Assembly: GCF_007971225.1 (NCBI RefSeq)
Contig: NZ_CP042435.1
Coordinates: 5,087,501 to 5,151,500 of the forward strand
Reading direction: 5' to 3'
Source: Panacibacter ginsenosidivorans
Lineage (GTDB): Bacteria; Bacteroidota; Bacteroidia; Chitinophagales; Chitinophagaceae
Length of the DNA stretch: 64,000 bases
In this document: positions 10,101 to 18,530 of the stretch, piece by piece
Numbering within the stretch: the stretch's first letter is position 1
Layout: each line of letters opens with the position of its first letter
Position numbers and translations under genes: made by a program
Notes under the pieces: model-generated
Told to the model about the DNA's origin: nothing
The model's database searches: none
The model's input: the letters and a program-made list of their open reading frames with translations, nothing else

Positions 10101-10997
10101 CAGAAAGGGTGCTCTTTTCTTTTTAAAATAAAAACCTATAAATAAAATAAGGAATATAACAGTGATGCCTTGAGTAAGTAAAGTATCATTTCGCAATTGC
10201 TCTGCGTTGCCTAAAGAAACTGCGGCGGCGCCAAAATAATCAACAGAAATATTCTTATAGCTGATAGAAGTAAAACTATCAATGATATTATCAAGTCCAT
10301 GAATTAGTTCCGCATTCTTTCCTGTATTGTTTGCAGGAAATGCGGGCGTAATAAATATTAATAAATGCTTTTGATCTTTTGTAACGATATAGCTATCGTA
10401 TAATTCAAAATTATCGTCATACTGCAGTTGCCGGATCTTCCTTAAGCCAATAAATGAGATACCAACAGGATCTTTGCTGATCATCTGCTTTAATGCAAAA
10501 CCTGAAGGCGATATAAGCGTTCTGAAATCAGACTCCAAAGTTTGTTTTACCGTTTCAGGCTTTATGAGGCTATCTATTGTTGCATATTCTTTTTCCGTAA
10601 GAAACACTGGCAAGTGATCGTTGATCGTACTGAATAATTCCAGCGCCGTATTATCATCAACTTTATAATTCAGTTTTGCTATGAAGGGAGAAAGGTTATT
10701 TTGTATTTGACTTACAAAGCTGTCCGTAAAGTTTACAAGGCTATCGGGCTGTGGCCCCGCAAGTGAATCTTTTAGTGAAATAGTAATGGCGAGTTTATCA
10801 GCAAACTTTGAATTCTGAAAAACACTGTTCAGCTTTTCAATCTTTTTATCATTTGGAAGAATCCTGGAAATGTCTTCTTCAAAAACCACCCGGGATGCAA
10901 AAAAGCCAATTACCAGAAAGCTGGCAACAAATGAAACATACAAAGCCGTCTTATGATTGCTGAAATAATTATATATCCGTAAGAAGAATTTTTCCAT
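7143..10997 (-). CDS. Three-part fusion: MMPL/RND lipid exporter + PlsC-type acyltransferase + SAM methyltransferase
   Basis: 1284 residues, far longer than a plain MMPL protein. Residues 1 to about 830 form an RND/MMPL exporter: N-terminal helix, a periplasmic loop, a helix bundle with GTGSVILGIAINYSLH, a second loop and a second bundle with FGLGDDYSLFIMDG. A PlsC-type acyltransferase follows, with NHQSFLD (His905, Asp910) and FPEGTR at about 971. A class I methyltransferase closes the protein, with MLDIGCGYGF around Asp1115. No internal stop or frameshift is visible. The gene starts 2 bp after the stop of the GT2 gene. Separate genes of all three kinds are known from flexirubin-type clusters; here they are one polypeptide, suggesting that acylation and methylation of a lipid-like product are coupled to its export (inference). 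Confidence 0.9.
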   Translation of the reverse strand: MEKFFLRIYNYFSNHKTALYVSFVASFLVIGFFASRVVFEEDISRILPNDKKIEKLNSVFQNSKFADKLAITISLKDSLAGPQPDSLVNFTDSFVSQIQNNLSPFIAKLNYKVDDNTALELFSTINDHLPVFLTEKEYATIDSLIKPETVKQTLESDFRTLISPSGFALKQMISKDPVGISFIGLRKIRQLQYDDNFELYDSYIVTKDQKHLLIFITPAFPANNTGKNAELIHGLDNIIDSFTSISYKNISVDYFGAAAVSLGNAEQLRNDTLLTQGITVIFLILFIGFYFKKKRAPFLILIPVVFGALFSLAAIYFIKGTISVIALGTGSVILGIAINYSLHVFNHYRHTHSSEKTIEDLSFPLTIGSFTTIGGFLCLEFVQSELLKDLGLFAAFSLIGAALCSLIYLPHFIHTKEEDNHGAHDLSFIDKLAAYNPHYNKILIAAIIALTIFFSFYVSNVGFDSDMMHMNYMSDNLKKSESNLNALNQAALKSVYAVSEGNTLDEALKNSEHLSSTIDSLKQQNIVTKYSGVSSLILSDSLQRERINRWNNYWTVEKKQALMATLKKEGAPLKFSSSAFNNFNNLLNTKYEPISLTEMTDVRKKFLDDYISETPTGVNVVTLIKVSDKNKPAVYKSFAHNNTVTVLDKQYLADRMAEIINTDFTSIAYMSSILVFIVLLITYGRIELALVSFIPMFITWIWILGIMSLFNIQFNIINIIISALIFGLGDDYSLFIMDGLLQEYKTGKKNLSSFKSSIFLSAITTVAGLGVLIFAKHPALKSIAFISITGILCVVLIAQVMIPFLFNFLITNRVKKNKFPWTALGLFKSFFSFAYFVIGSILLTIAGFFLVIIFPFGKERGKLIYHTLLSKYTWSLVYIMSNLTKRIVNPHEENFKTPAVIICNHQSFLDILVTTMLYPKLILLTNQWVWKSPVFGWVIRMADYYPVADGIENSIELLEDRVKNGYSIVIFPEGTRTVDGAMKRFHKGAFYLAEKLNLDILPVIIHGTGYTMTKHDFLLKDGTITLTIEERIKPGATKFGDDYTTKAKTISKNFKQRFAEISNNIQQPAYYKEQLKYNYLYKGPVLEWYMRIKTKLEKYYQPIHNLIPGSGKMLDIGCGYGFMSYMLHFAAPQRIITGIDYDDEKITLANHCFSKDENINFLHADATNFETGDYDVIIMADMLHYLESAQQKELIEKCIRHLNPGGTILIRDGNTDLKERHKKTKLTEFFSTRLIGFNKTSGKGLTFFSGQLVKDIAAAHNMQCKEVDNTKYTSNIIYLLQHAE

Positions 10998-10999
10998 TG

Positions 11000-12202
11000 T
11001 TAATTCTGTACTGTAATGGTATGTTTCCTTTTAAAAACTTTCAGAAGTATTAAAGTTAGTAAGCCTAAGGTAATACCTGCAGCAATAGCCAATGTTATGC
11101 TTCCATAAATGTATTGCTGAAGGTTTTGTTTGATTGAATCAAGTGTTATATTATTTGTCAATGAAAAATCAATTGCTTTATCGCCGATCCAAAAACTACC
11201 CATCATGAAACTTAGAAAAATAATCAGTGGTATCATTGGTGGTATACTTATGTTGGCAGCAATTATTACAATGGGTTTATTCAGTTTAAATAGAATAGCC
11301 AGAAAAATAGCCACAACCAGTTGAAAACCCCAAATTGGAACAATACCCATAAAAACGCCAAAAGCTACAGATGCAGCTTTTACGACGTCAGGCTCGCCGG
11401 GATGTAATAAATGATTGTGCCATATAGTGCGCCAGGTTTCTTTCTTAAAAATGCTGCTTAAAAAATTTCTTGGCTTTATATATAAAAAAGTTATAAGAAC
11501 AAGCACAGTATTCAATATGCTTATTCTTGTAAAATCTTTAAACGGCCTGAAATGAGAAACCCTTGTTGCTTTTGGCGCATAATAAACAGAAACAGGAACG
11601 GATTCAATCTTTACACTACGCCATGCTGCACGCACCAATACTTCTATTTCAAATTCATATTTGCGGGTAAGGAATTTTATCTTGTTCAATGGTTGTAATG
11701 GATACAAGCGATAACCAGATTGCGTATCCGGGGCATTAATCCCCGTTTCTACCTTGAACCAAAAATTAGAAAACTTGTGTCCAAAGCTACTCTTACCGGG
11801 TACTGATTCCTGGTTCATATTTCTTGAACCAATAATGATAGCATTCTTTTCCGTTTCCAGTTTTTCTAAGAATGCAGCAAGATCTTTTGCAAAATGTTGC
11901 CCATCTGAATCTATTGTTATGGCATATAAATAGCCAAGTTCTGTTGCACGTTTCAAACCTTGCCTTAGTGCCCATCCTTTGCCAACATTTTTTTTGTAAC
12001 TGATAATATTTAGAAAAGGGAGCTCACTAAGAATTTTTTCTGTTTCATCAAGCGAGCCGTCATTAACTACTATAATGTTTTTTGTATAAGCCGATACATC
12101 ATTGATTACTGAACCAAGTGTTTTTGCATTATTGTAGGTAGGAATAATAACACACACTTTCAGTTGATCAAAATTATCCCGATATAAAATATCTTCAGTC
12201 AT
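11000..12202 (-). CDS. Family 2 glycosyltransferase with C-terminal DUF2062 membrane domain
   Basis: 400 residues from the ATG at 12202; the frame also opens at a TTG at 12217, which is less likely. The N-terminal GT-A domain has VCVIIPTYNNAKTLG, VVNDGSLDET and the metal-binding DSDGQ, as in dolichyl-phosphate-mannose-synthase-like enzymes. The C-terminal part (about 255-400) has several hydrophobic helices and a GVFMGIVPIWGFQ segment characteristic of DUF2062. It is the first gene of the minus-strand operon, 2 bp before the MMPL fusion, and has a good promoter upstream. GT2-DUF2062 proteins accompany flexirubin-type clusters; sugar and acceptor are unknown. Confidence 0.87.
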   Translation of the reverse strand: MTEDILYRDNFDQLKVCVIIPTYNNAKTLGSVINDVSAYTKNIIVVNDGSLDETEKILSELPFLNIISYKKNVGKGWALRQGLKRATELGYLYAITIDSDGQHFAKDLAAFLEKLETEKNAIIIGSRNMNQESVPGKSSFGHKFSNFWFKVETGINAPDTQSGYRLYPLQPLNKIKFLTRKYEFEIEVLVRAAWRSVKIESVPVSVYYAPKATRVSHFRPFKDFTRISILNTVLVLITFLYIKPRNFLSSIFKKETWRTIWHNHLLHPGEPDVVKAASVAFGVFMGIVPIWGFQLVVAIFLAILFKLNKPIVIIAANISIPPMIPLIIFLSFMMGSFWIGDKAIDFSLTNNITLDSIKQNLQQYIYGSITLAIAAGITLGLLTLILLKVFKRKHTITVQN

Positions 12203-12229
12203 TAAAATAGTAGTCAATATTTATCTCGG

Positions 12230-12237
12230 CAAATTTA
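12230..12237 (-). promoter_or_regulatory. Bacteroidota -7 promoter box (TAAATTTG) for the minus-strand operon
   Basis: On the minus strand the sequence TAAATTTG matches the TAnnTTTG box of the main Bacteroidota sigma factor, about 28 bp before the ATG of the GT2-DUF2062 gene. A TTG is present upstream, but at a shorter spacing than the usual 18-20 bp, so only the -7 box is well supported. Confidence 0.5.
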
Positions 12238-12342
12238 ATGCTTCGAATTGTACAACCTTAAATAGTTCTTTAGTGATCGCATTATTGTTCTTTGAATTAA
12301 ATTGATTTTTATATTTGTTTACAGTAGTAATAATTCAACCAA

Positions 12343-13185
12343 ATGAAATATTTCATTCTTGCAGTAACCTTTTTTATATTATTTTCCTGTGCACCAAAAC
12401 TCAGTTCAAAAATTACCACCATACAGCCTTCTTTGCCGGTAAATACACCATTTATTATTTTAGAGGAGGACGATACCAGTAGTATTCGTGGTAATGTTCT
12501 TGGTACATTACGCTCATCTGACAATGGGTTCTCTGTTAATTGCTCTTATGAAAAAACAGTTGAATTATTGAAAAGCCTTGCTTTAACAAAGGGAGCTAAT
12601 GTTTTAAAAATAACTGAACATAAATATCCGGATGTATGGAGTTCGTGCCATCGTATTAAAGCGGACATTTATAAAGTCCACAATGTTTTCGACTACGAAA
12701 AAGAAATCGAATGGAGCAAAAACAGAAAATTAACCTGGGATGATTTTAAAGGAACTCCAAAAGTGCTGACCAATATTAACACAGCTGCTCAAACCTATTG
12801 TGGCTTTGCTTATAGGTCAAGTACCAGTAGTATGATTTCTTCTGCAAGATCTTTTACAAAGGCAACGTTTGATTGCAGGTTAAGTTGGGTAAAGCCTGAA
12901 GAAAAAGGTCGGGCTGATTTACTGGAACATGAACAAGGACATTTCGATTTGTCAGAAATATACAGAAGACTTTTATCTAAAAGATTAAGCCAGGAAAAAA
13001 TTAATAGTTTCAACTCATCTGCAGCCACAGATCGTATTTACAAAGATGTTTCTTCATCTTACCTTACCCGACAGGAAGCCTATGAAAGAGAAACTAATTA
13101 TGGACTGGACAGGCAAAAGCAACTGGAATGGGAAAAAGAAATTTCCGTTGAACTATTAAACTCTGACAACTATTCTGTGAAATAG
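12343..13185 (+). CDS. Lipoprotein with DUF922-like putative zinc protease domain
   Basis: 280 residues. The N-terminus MKYFILAVTFFILFSC is a lipoprotein signal with the lipobox Cys at 16, so it is probably membrane-anchored. The C-terminal half has LTWDDFKG and then LLEHEQGHFDLSEIY: the HEQGH at 196-200 is an HExxH zinc-binding/catalytic motif as in DUF922 proteins, annotated as predicted Zn-dependent proteases. A short cysteine-containing region about residues 60-110 precedes it. It stands alone between the divergent minus-strand operon and the 3' end of glyA. Substrate is unknown. Confidence 0.75.
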   Translation: MKYFILAVTFFILFSCAPKLSSKITTIQPSLPVNTPFIILEEDDTSSIRGNVLGTLRSSDNGFSVNCSYEKTVELLKSLALTKGANVLKITEHKYPDVWSSCHRIKADIYKVHNVFDYEKEIEWSKNRKLTWDDFKGTPKVLTNINTAAQTYCGFAYRSSTSSMISSARSFTKATFDCRLSWVKPEEKGRADLLEHEQGHFDLSEIYRRLLSKRLSQEKINSFNSSAATDRIYKDVSSSYLTRQEAYERETNYGLDRQKQLEWEKEISVELLNSDNYSVK

Positions 13186-13218
13186 ACGCATTTTGAAAAG
13201 CACATCTTTTGTACAAAC

Positions 13219-13238
13219 GTACAAGAGTGCGACGCAAC
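13219..13238 (+). repeat. A-type intergenic repeat core
   Basis: Perfect GTACAAGAGTGCGACGCAAC. The tail (aaagcctaatact) and the box-like ctctggttc lead into an A-run that ends at the glyA stop codon, so the element occupies the whole 3' flank of glyA. Confidence 0.93.
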
Positions 13239-13279
13239 GAAAGCCTAATACTTATTCAACACTCTGGTTCAAAAAATTC

Positions 13280-14560
13280 CTAACCCATCTCAGGATACAA
13301 TTCAAACTGGCTCATAAATTCATTTACCTGTTTCCTAACAGTTGAAATAACATTTGCATCGTCTGCATTCATCAATACATTGTCGAGAGAATTTACCACG
13401 AACTGCATGTGCTCTGCTTTCATACCACGTGTGGTGATCGCCGGAACACCAACGCGGATACCGCTTGTAACGAATGCACTCTTGTCATCAAAAGGCACCA
13501 TGTTCTTGTTAGCAGTAATATCTGCCTGCACCAAAACCTGCTCTGCTTTTTTACCGCTGATGTTTTTATTACGAAGATCTATCAACAATAAATGATTGTC
13601 TGTACCGTCGCTGATGATGTTGTAACCTTTGTCGCGAAAAGCTTTTGCCATTGCCTGCGCATTTTCAACAACCTGTTTTGCATATACAGTAAAATCATCA
13701 GAAAGAATTTCACCAAATGCAATTGCTTTTGCAGCAATTACGTGTTCAAGCGGTCCACCCTGGATACCCGGAAAAACAGCAAGATCGATCAGGCTGCTCA
13801 TCATGCGAATGTTGCCCTTAGGATCTTTATGCCCCCACGGGTTTTCAAAATCTTTGCGGATCATAATGATGCCGCCACGTGGTCCACGCAAAGTTTTATG
13901 TGTAGTTGAAGTAACAATATGACAATGATCAAAAGGATCAGCCAGCAAACCTTTAGCGATCAAACCCGCCGGATGTGCAATATCAGCCATCACCAAAGCG
14001 CCAACTTCATCGGCCACTTTGCGAATGCGCTCATAATCCCAATCCCGGCTATAGGCACTGGCGCCACAAATGATCAGTTTTGGTTTTACTTCTCTTGCTT
14101 TTGCTTCGAGCATTTCATAATCAACGCGACCGGTTTCTTTTACCACACCATAAAAATGTGGCTTATATAACTTACCACTGTAGTTAACAGCCGAGCCATG
14201 AGTAAGGTGTCCGCCCATGCTAAGGTCAAGTCCAAGAATATCATCACCGGGTTGCAAACAAGCAAGCGCTACTGCAGCGTTTGCCTGCGCACCGCTATGT
14301 GGCTGCACGTTAGCATATTCAAGATTGAAGATTTGTTTTAAACGGTCAATCGCAAGATTTTCTGTCTGGTCAACGATTTCGCAACCACCATAATAACGGC
14401 GGCCAGGATAGCCTTCAGCGTACTTATTCGTCATCACATTCCCCATCGCCTGCATCACCTGCAAACTTGTAAAATTCTCCGATGCAATCAGTTCAATACC
14501 ATGGCGCTGGCGTTCCAGTTCTTTGCGTATGAGGTCGAAAACCAAATTATCTCTTTGCAT
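13280..14560 (-). CDS. glyA: Serine hydroxymethyltransferase
   Basis: 426 residues, normal for bacterial SHMT. It interconverts serine plus tetrahydrofolate with glycine plus 5,10-methylene-THF, using PLP, in the cytoplasm. Family hallmarks are ELIASENF at the N-terminus, [29 protein letters not shown], and the PLP-binding [14 protein letters not shown] with Lys222. It is monocistronic: repeat copies flank both ends (13219 and 14682), and a clear TATCTTTG promoter box lies 20 bp before the start codon. Confidence 0.97.
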   Translation of the reverse strand: MQRDNLVFDLIRKELERQRHGIELIASENFTSLQVMQAMGNVMTNKYAEGYPGRRYYGGCEIVDQTENLAIDRLKQIFNLEYANVQPHSGAQANAAVALACLQPGDDILGLDLSMGGHLTHGSAVNYSGKLYKPHFYGVVKETGRVDYEMLEAKAREVKPKLIICGASAYSRDWDYERIRKVADEVGALVMADIAHPAGLIAKGLLADPFDHCHIVTSTTHKTLRGPRGGIIMIRKDFENPWGHKDPKGNIRMMSSLIDLAVFPGIQGGPLEHVIAAKAIAFGEILSDDFTVYAKQVVENAQAMAKAFRDKGYNIISDGTDNHLLLIDLRNKNISGKKAEQVLVQADITANKNMVPFDDKSAFVTSGIRVGVPAITTRGMKAEHMQFVVNSLDNVLMNADDANVISTVRKQVNEFMSQFELYPEMG

Positions 14561-14579
14561 GAGGTTCTAAAATTTGCCG

Positions 14580-14587
14580 CAAAGATA
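14580..14587 (-). promoter_or_regulatory. Bacteroidota -7 box (TATCTTTG) of glyA
   Basis: TATCTTTG on the minus strand matches TAnnTTTG exactly, 19 bp upstream of the glyA ATG, giving a very short leader. No convincing -33 TTTG is seen at 18-20 bp upstream of it. Confidence 0.55.
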
Positions 14588-14681
14588 GCGGGTAAACGTT
14601 TGCCGTTTTTAGTTAATCGTTTTTCATTGCTGTTATGTTGAAAAGTTGTGATACCAGCAGCAATTTTTCATAGCATCAGCC

Positions 14682-14701
14682 GTTGCGTCGCAATCCTTTC
14701 A
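14682..14701 (-). repeat. C-type (diverged) intergenic repeat core
   Basis: GTTGCGTCGCAATCCTTTCA followed by TCGTTCAG. It keeps the GTTGCGTCGCA half of the core but ends in CTTCATCGTT-like sequence instead of CTTGTAC, as do the copies at 50780, 51112 and 58712. It lies in the 376-bp divergent spacer between glyA and pckA, which otherwise shows only the two promoters. Confidence 0.8.
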
Positions 14702-14911
14702 TCGTTCAGATCATTGTTGCATCTTCAATACTAATTTTTAGCCGGATTTGATATTTAAAGTATTCGTAGCTATCCAATAGCATGGCAAAAATTATAGACC
14801 ACTGTTAATTACAGTCATAGAAATTTCGACACTATCTAAATAAACTTGTATTCAACAAGACCTTTTCTAAGTTTCGGTAATAAAAACTTACTATCGTTAG
14901 TTTATAAATTA

Positions 14912-14919
14912 TATTTTTG
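14912..14919 (+). promoter_or_regulatory. Bacteroidota -7 box (TATTTTTG) of pckA
   Basis: TATTTTTG matches TAnnTTTG and lies 17 bp before the first ATG of pckA. The -33 element is weak. The AT-rich sequence makes chance matches possible. Confidence 0.4.
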
Positions 14920-14936
14920 TCGTTCTAAAAAAATCT

Positions 14937-16547
14937 ATGATTATGTCTGTATCGCTAATGACAATACCTGAAAAGCATCTGAAGCAACTTGGTTTGACAA
15001 ACACCAACATTCATTACCAGCTAAATCCTGACGACCTTACAGAACAAACGATCAACAGAGGAGAAGGTGTTTTAAACAATACAGGAGCCCTTTGTATCAG
15101 TACAGGAGCGTATACAGGAAGAAGTCCGCAGGATAAATTCATAGTTAAAGATGCCATAACAGAGAGCAGCGCTTACTGGAATAATTTCAACTTACCGATA
15201 GACGAAAAATATTTTTTACAACTAAAAGAAAAGTTGCTAACCTATTTAAATAAAGCAGAAAATGTTTGGGTGCGTGATTGTTATGCCTGTGCAGACCTTG
15301 CTTACAGGGTTAATATTCGTGTGATCAATGAAAATCCATGGAGTAATTTGTTTGCCTACAACATGTTCCTGCGTCCAAAAGAAGAAGAGCTTGAAAGTTT
15401 TGAACCGGAATGGACAGTAATGCAGGCGCCGGGTTTTAAAGCAGATCCAAAAGTTGATGGAACACGACAGGAAAATTTTGCTATTATTTCATTTACGCAT
15501 AAGACAATATTGATTGGAGGTACAGGTTATACCGGTGAAATAAAGAAAGGCATTTTTACGGTACTCAATTACATATTGCCGAATGATAAAAATGTGTTGA
15601 GCATGCATTGCAGCGCTAATATGGGCAGTAACGGTGATGTTGCAATATTTTTTGGCTTAAGTGGTACCGGTAAAACGACGTTAAGTGCAGACCCATGCCG
15701 CAAACTTATCGGCGATGATGAACATGGTTGGAATGATCATGGAGTTTTTAATTTCGAAGGTGGCTGTTACGCAAAATGTATTGACCTTAATGAAGATAAA
15801 GAACCTGCAATATTCAAGGCAATAAAACAAGGTGCATTGGTTGAAAATGTAACTTTTATCGATGATACTGACGAAATAGATTTTACTTCAAAAAAAATTA
15901 CAGAGAATACAAGAGTAAGTTATCCGCTCGGTTATATAAAGAATGCAATTGAACCAAGTATTGGCGGCTTGCCAAAAAATATTTTCTTTCTTACCTGTGA
16001 TGCCTATGGCGTGTTACCACCAATAAGTAAGCTTACACCCGGGCAAGCTATGTATCAGTTCATAAGTGGTTATACCGCAAAAGTTGCCGGAACAGAAACA
16101 GGTATAACAGAGCCGAAGGCAACGTTCAGTGCATGTTTTGGAGCGCCTTTTCTGCCTTTACGCCCTGATTTTTATGCAGAGATGCTGGGAAAAAAAATGA
16201 AAGAGCAGCATGTAAATGTCTGGATGGTAAACACCGGATGGATAGGTGGCAGATATGGTGTTGGTGCCCGTATAAAACTGCGTTATACAAGAGCAATAAT
16301 AGCCGCAGCATTGAACGGAAGCTTAAATAATGTGGATTATGAAACACATCCTGTATTTGGTGTGGCGGTTCCTAAAAGCTGTGCTGATGTGCCTTCAGCG
16401 TTACTCGACCCTCGTGCTACATGGACAAACAAAGAAGCATATGATAAACAGGCAAACGAGCTTGCTGCTATGTTTGTAAAAAACTTTGAAAAGTATGCAA
16501 ACTGTGTAAGCAAAGAAATATTATCTGCTGCGCCTTTGGGTAATTAA
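14937..16547 (+). CDS. pckA: Phosphoenolpyruvate carboxykinase (ATP)
   Basis: 536 residues, the normal length of ATP-type PEPCK. It converts oxaloacetate and ATP to PEP, CO2 and ADP, the entry step of gluconeogenesis. Signature sequences are GAYTGRSPQDKF, MHCSANMG, the kinase-1a P-loop GLSGTGKTT at 240-248, GDDEHGW and FNFEGGCYAK. A second ATG two codons in (14943) is an alternative start. A strong hairpin terminator follows at 16633, so the gene is probably monocistronic. Together with pgk, gapA and sucA elsewhere in the window it covers central carbon metabolism. Confidence 0.97.
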   Translation: MIMSVSLMTIPEKHLKQLGLTNTNIHYQLNPDDLTEQTINRGEGVLNNTGALCISTGAYTGRSPQDKFIVKDAITESSAYWNNFNLPIDEKYFLQLKEKLLTYLNKAENVWVRDCYACADLAYRVNIRVINENPWSNLFAYNMFLRPKEEELESFEPEWTVMQAPGFKADPKVDGTRQENFAIISFTHKTILIGGTGYTGEIKKGIFTVLNYILPNDKNVLSMHCSANMGSNGDVAIFFGLSGTGKTTLSADPCRKLIGDDEHGWNDHGVFNFEGGCYAKCIDLNEDKEPAIFKAIKQGALVENVTFIDDTDEIDFTSKKITENTRVSYPLGYIKNAIEPSIGGLPKNIFFLTCDAYGVLPPISKLTPGQAMYQFISGYTAKVAGTETGITEPKATFSACFGAPFLPLRPDFYAEMLGKKMKEQHVNVWMVNTGWIGGRYGVGARIKLRYTRAIIAAALNGSLNNVDYETHPVFGVAVPKSCADVPSALLDPRATWTNKEAYDKQANELAAMFVKNFEKYANCVSKEILSAAPLGN

Positions 16548-16632
16548 GAAATTTTGTATTTATATTTATAAAATATTCAAAAGTATTTTAATCTGTACAT
16601 CAAACTGAGCCTCTTCGATTGCTATGCAAATA

Positions 16633-16664
16633 AAAAAGCTCCACCGTTGCCGGTGGAGTTTTTG
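16633..16664 (+). terminator. Rho-independent terminator of pckA (bidirectional form)
   Basis: Perfect 8-bp stem CTCCACCG/CGGTGGAG with a TTGC loop, an A-run before it and a T-run after it, about 90 bp past the pckA stop. It could also act on the minus strand. Confidence 0.85.
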
Positions 16665-16743
16665 TTTAAACACTATGTACTGCTTGCTATGAGGAAATGG
16701 AGGTCAATCTTTATGTTATTAAATGCACCGTTAAGTATAAGAC

Positions 16744-16763
16744 GTACAAGCGTGCGACGCAAC
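16744..16763 (+). repeat. A-type intergenic repeat core
   Basis: GTACAAGCGTGCGACGCAAC, followed 23 bp later by GCCCGGCTC and an A-run that ends at the stop codon of the minus-strand cytochrome c peroxidase gene. Confidence 0.92.
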
Positions 16764-16803
16764 ATGGTCATATAGCAGCACTGCTGCCCGGCTCAAAAAA
16801 ATA

Positions 16804-18156
16804 TTAATTACATCCCCGGTCTGTTTTTGATTGTGCATCATTATTTGGAATACAGCTTGCCGACGGTAAACTTGCAGGCACATACCTTGAAAGATTTGGG
16901 TCGTATAAAGCATCCTCAACAAATTTTGTAAGTTTACTCATTTCATCCTCTGTTAAATAAAGCGGTTGAAACTGTTTGGCTAATTGTGATACCGGTACAT
17001 TCGGATTTTGCGGCACTGCATTGTTTAAATAATGTATAACATCTGACACCGAACTAAACGAAGAGCCGTGTCCAAAGAATTTTACATCTTTAAGATTGTA
17101 TAACTGCGGTGTTTTAAATTTATAGAGGTCCTTATTCTTGCCCGTAAACCCACCTCTTCCTTTATGCTCAACTGCACCGGACGAAACATTCAACACATTT
17201 GAGATGCCATTTGTAAGATTATTCATACCAAGGCTATAAAATGTTGCAGCATTAAGACCAGGCGAAGTATGACATGTGGCGCATTTGGCTTTACTAAAGA
17301 ATAATGTTTTACCGTCTTTCTCATCTTTTGTCATAGCTTTTTCGTCGCCGCGCAACCAAAGCTGAAAAGGTGATTGGTTAGGTAGTAGTGTACGCTGGTA
17401 TGCAGCCAGGGCAAGGCTTACGGTAAGATCGGTAATTCGCGCAGTATCCGGCAGATCGGGGAACGCAAGATCAAATAGATTCTTGTATTCAGGAACAGAG
17501 GCGAGCCATGCTGTATCAGGCTGTAATCTATGTCTTACTTCTGCGCCAAGTCCTGTTGTTTCCAGGCCCTGGTAGCCTAAATAGTTATTGTATTTTGTTG
17601 TTCCCGGAGTCCATCCGGCCTCGGTGCCAATATTAACTCCTGTACCGCCAAACTGACCATTCCACATCATTACTTCACTGTAAGCAGTGTTTAATACGCT
17701 TGGTGTACGTATAGGACCCACATCTATAAGACCTATATCATATAGAGGATCTGCAACTCTTGTTTCACCATAAGTTCCAAATCCAATTCCACCTTCACCA
17801 ATGCCCTGGGCAAGACCTGATTGAAAACCGGCTTCTGCATGATGACAGGTTGCGCAGGAATAAGTTTGTAACCCTTGCGGAGATAAATTGTTGATACCTA
17901 ACCTGGATTCGTGAAATAGTAATTTTCCCAATTCCACTTTTTCAGCTGTAAGAGGATTTTTTGGATCTTGTGGAATGGATGCAAAATCATCGCTGTCCGG
18001 TAAGCGGTATGCTGCCAGTGCAACGGCCGTTGTTTTTACATTATCAGGATCATTTTTGCTGGGAATACTATTCCTTGTATTTGTCCTTAAATCACTTTTC
18101 TGACATCCACTGATAAACAAGGCAAGCAGGGAAAAATGGATTAAAGTTTTCTTCAT
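16804..18156 (-). CDS. Di-haem cytochrome c peroxidase/MauG-family lipoprotein
   Basis: 450 residues. The signal sequence ends in a lipobox (LFISGC, Cys18), so it is probably a periplasm-facing lipoprotein. Two c-type haem sites are present: CATCHH at 101-106 and CATCHT at 292-297, spaced as in bacterial di-haem peroxidases and MauG relatives. These enzymes reduce hydrogen peroxide with electrons from cytochrome c or, in MauG, oxidise protein tyrosine/tryptophan. No mau genes are nearby, so peroxide reduction is likelier. The gene stands alone, with repeat copies on both sides. Confidence 0.9.
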   Translation of the reverse strand: MKKTLIHFSLLALFISGCQKSDLRTNTRNSIPSKNDPDNVKTTAVALAAYRLPDSDDFASIPQDPKNPLTAEKVELGKLLFHESRLGINNLSPQGLQTYSCATCHHAEAGFQSGLAQGIGEGGIGFGTYGETRVADPLYDIGLIDVGPIRTPSVLNTAYSEVMMWNGQFGGTGVNIGTEAGWTPGTTKYNNYLGYQGLETTGLGAEVRHRLQPDTAWLASVPEYKNLFDLAFPDLPDTARITDLTVSLALAAYQRTLLPNQSPFQLWLRGDEKAMTKDEKDGKTLFFSKAKCATCHTSPGLNAATFYSLGMNNLTNGISNVLNVSSGAVEHKGRGGFTGKNKDLYKFKTPQLYNLKDVKFFGHGSSFSSVSDVIHYLNNAVPQNPNVPVSQLAKQFQPLYLTEDEMSKLTKFVEDALYDPNLSRYVPASLPSASCIPNNDAQSKTDRGCN

Positions 18157-18354
18157 CGGGTTGAGTTTTCATAAAAAGAATGATTAGTATTTAGGGTAAG
18201 AATACTAACCAGGTACGGAAACACAAAAGTAGGCGAAATAGTAAATGTGCGATTCGGAAATAATGTGTTTAAGCATCTATTAATTACAAAAATGATGATG
18301 TAGTGATGAGGTATTTTTTTATAAACCCAACGATAATATTTCATGGCATCGCTT

Positions 18355-18374
18355 GTTGCGTCGCACTCTTCAGC
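18355..18374 (-). repeat. A-type intergenic repeat core with GGCATCGC tail
   Basis: GTTGCGTCGCACTCTTCAGC preceded by GGCATCGCTT, so an A core carries the tail usually seen on B copies. It lies in the 374-bp spacer 18157-18530. The rest of that spacer is AT-rich and shows no gene. Confidence 0.85.
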
Positions 18375-18530
18375 GTTAAAGTCTGTATGGTACATTACAC
18401 GGATATAACTAAACAAAACCTACTTGAGAAGAATAAGAAAAAACTTTTTAAGTCTTTTATAATAATGCCTGTTGTTATAAAAAAGGAAAGAATAGATGGC
18501 TGGTTTTTTATAAAGATTTGTTAGACAATG

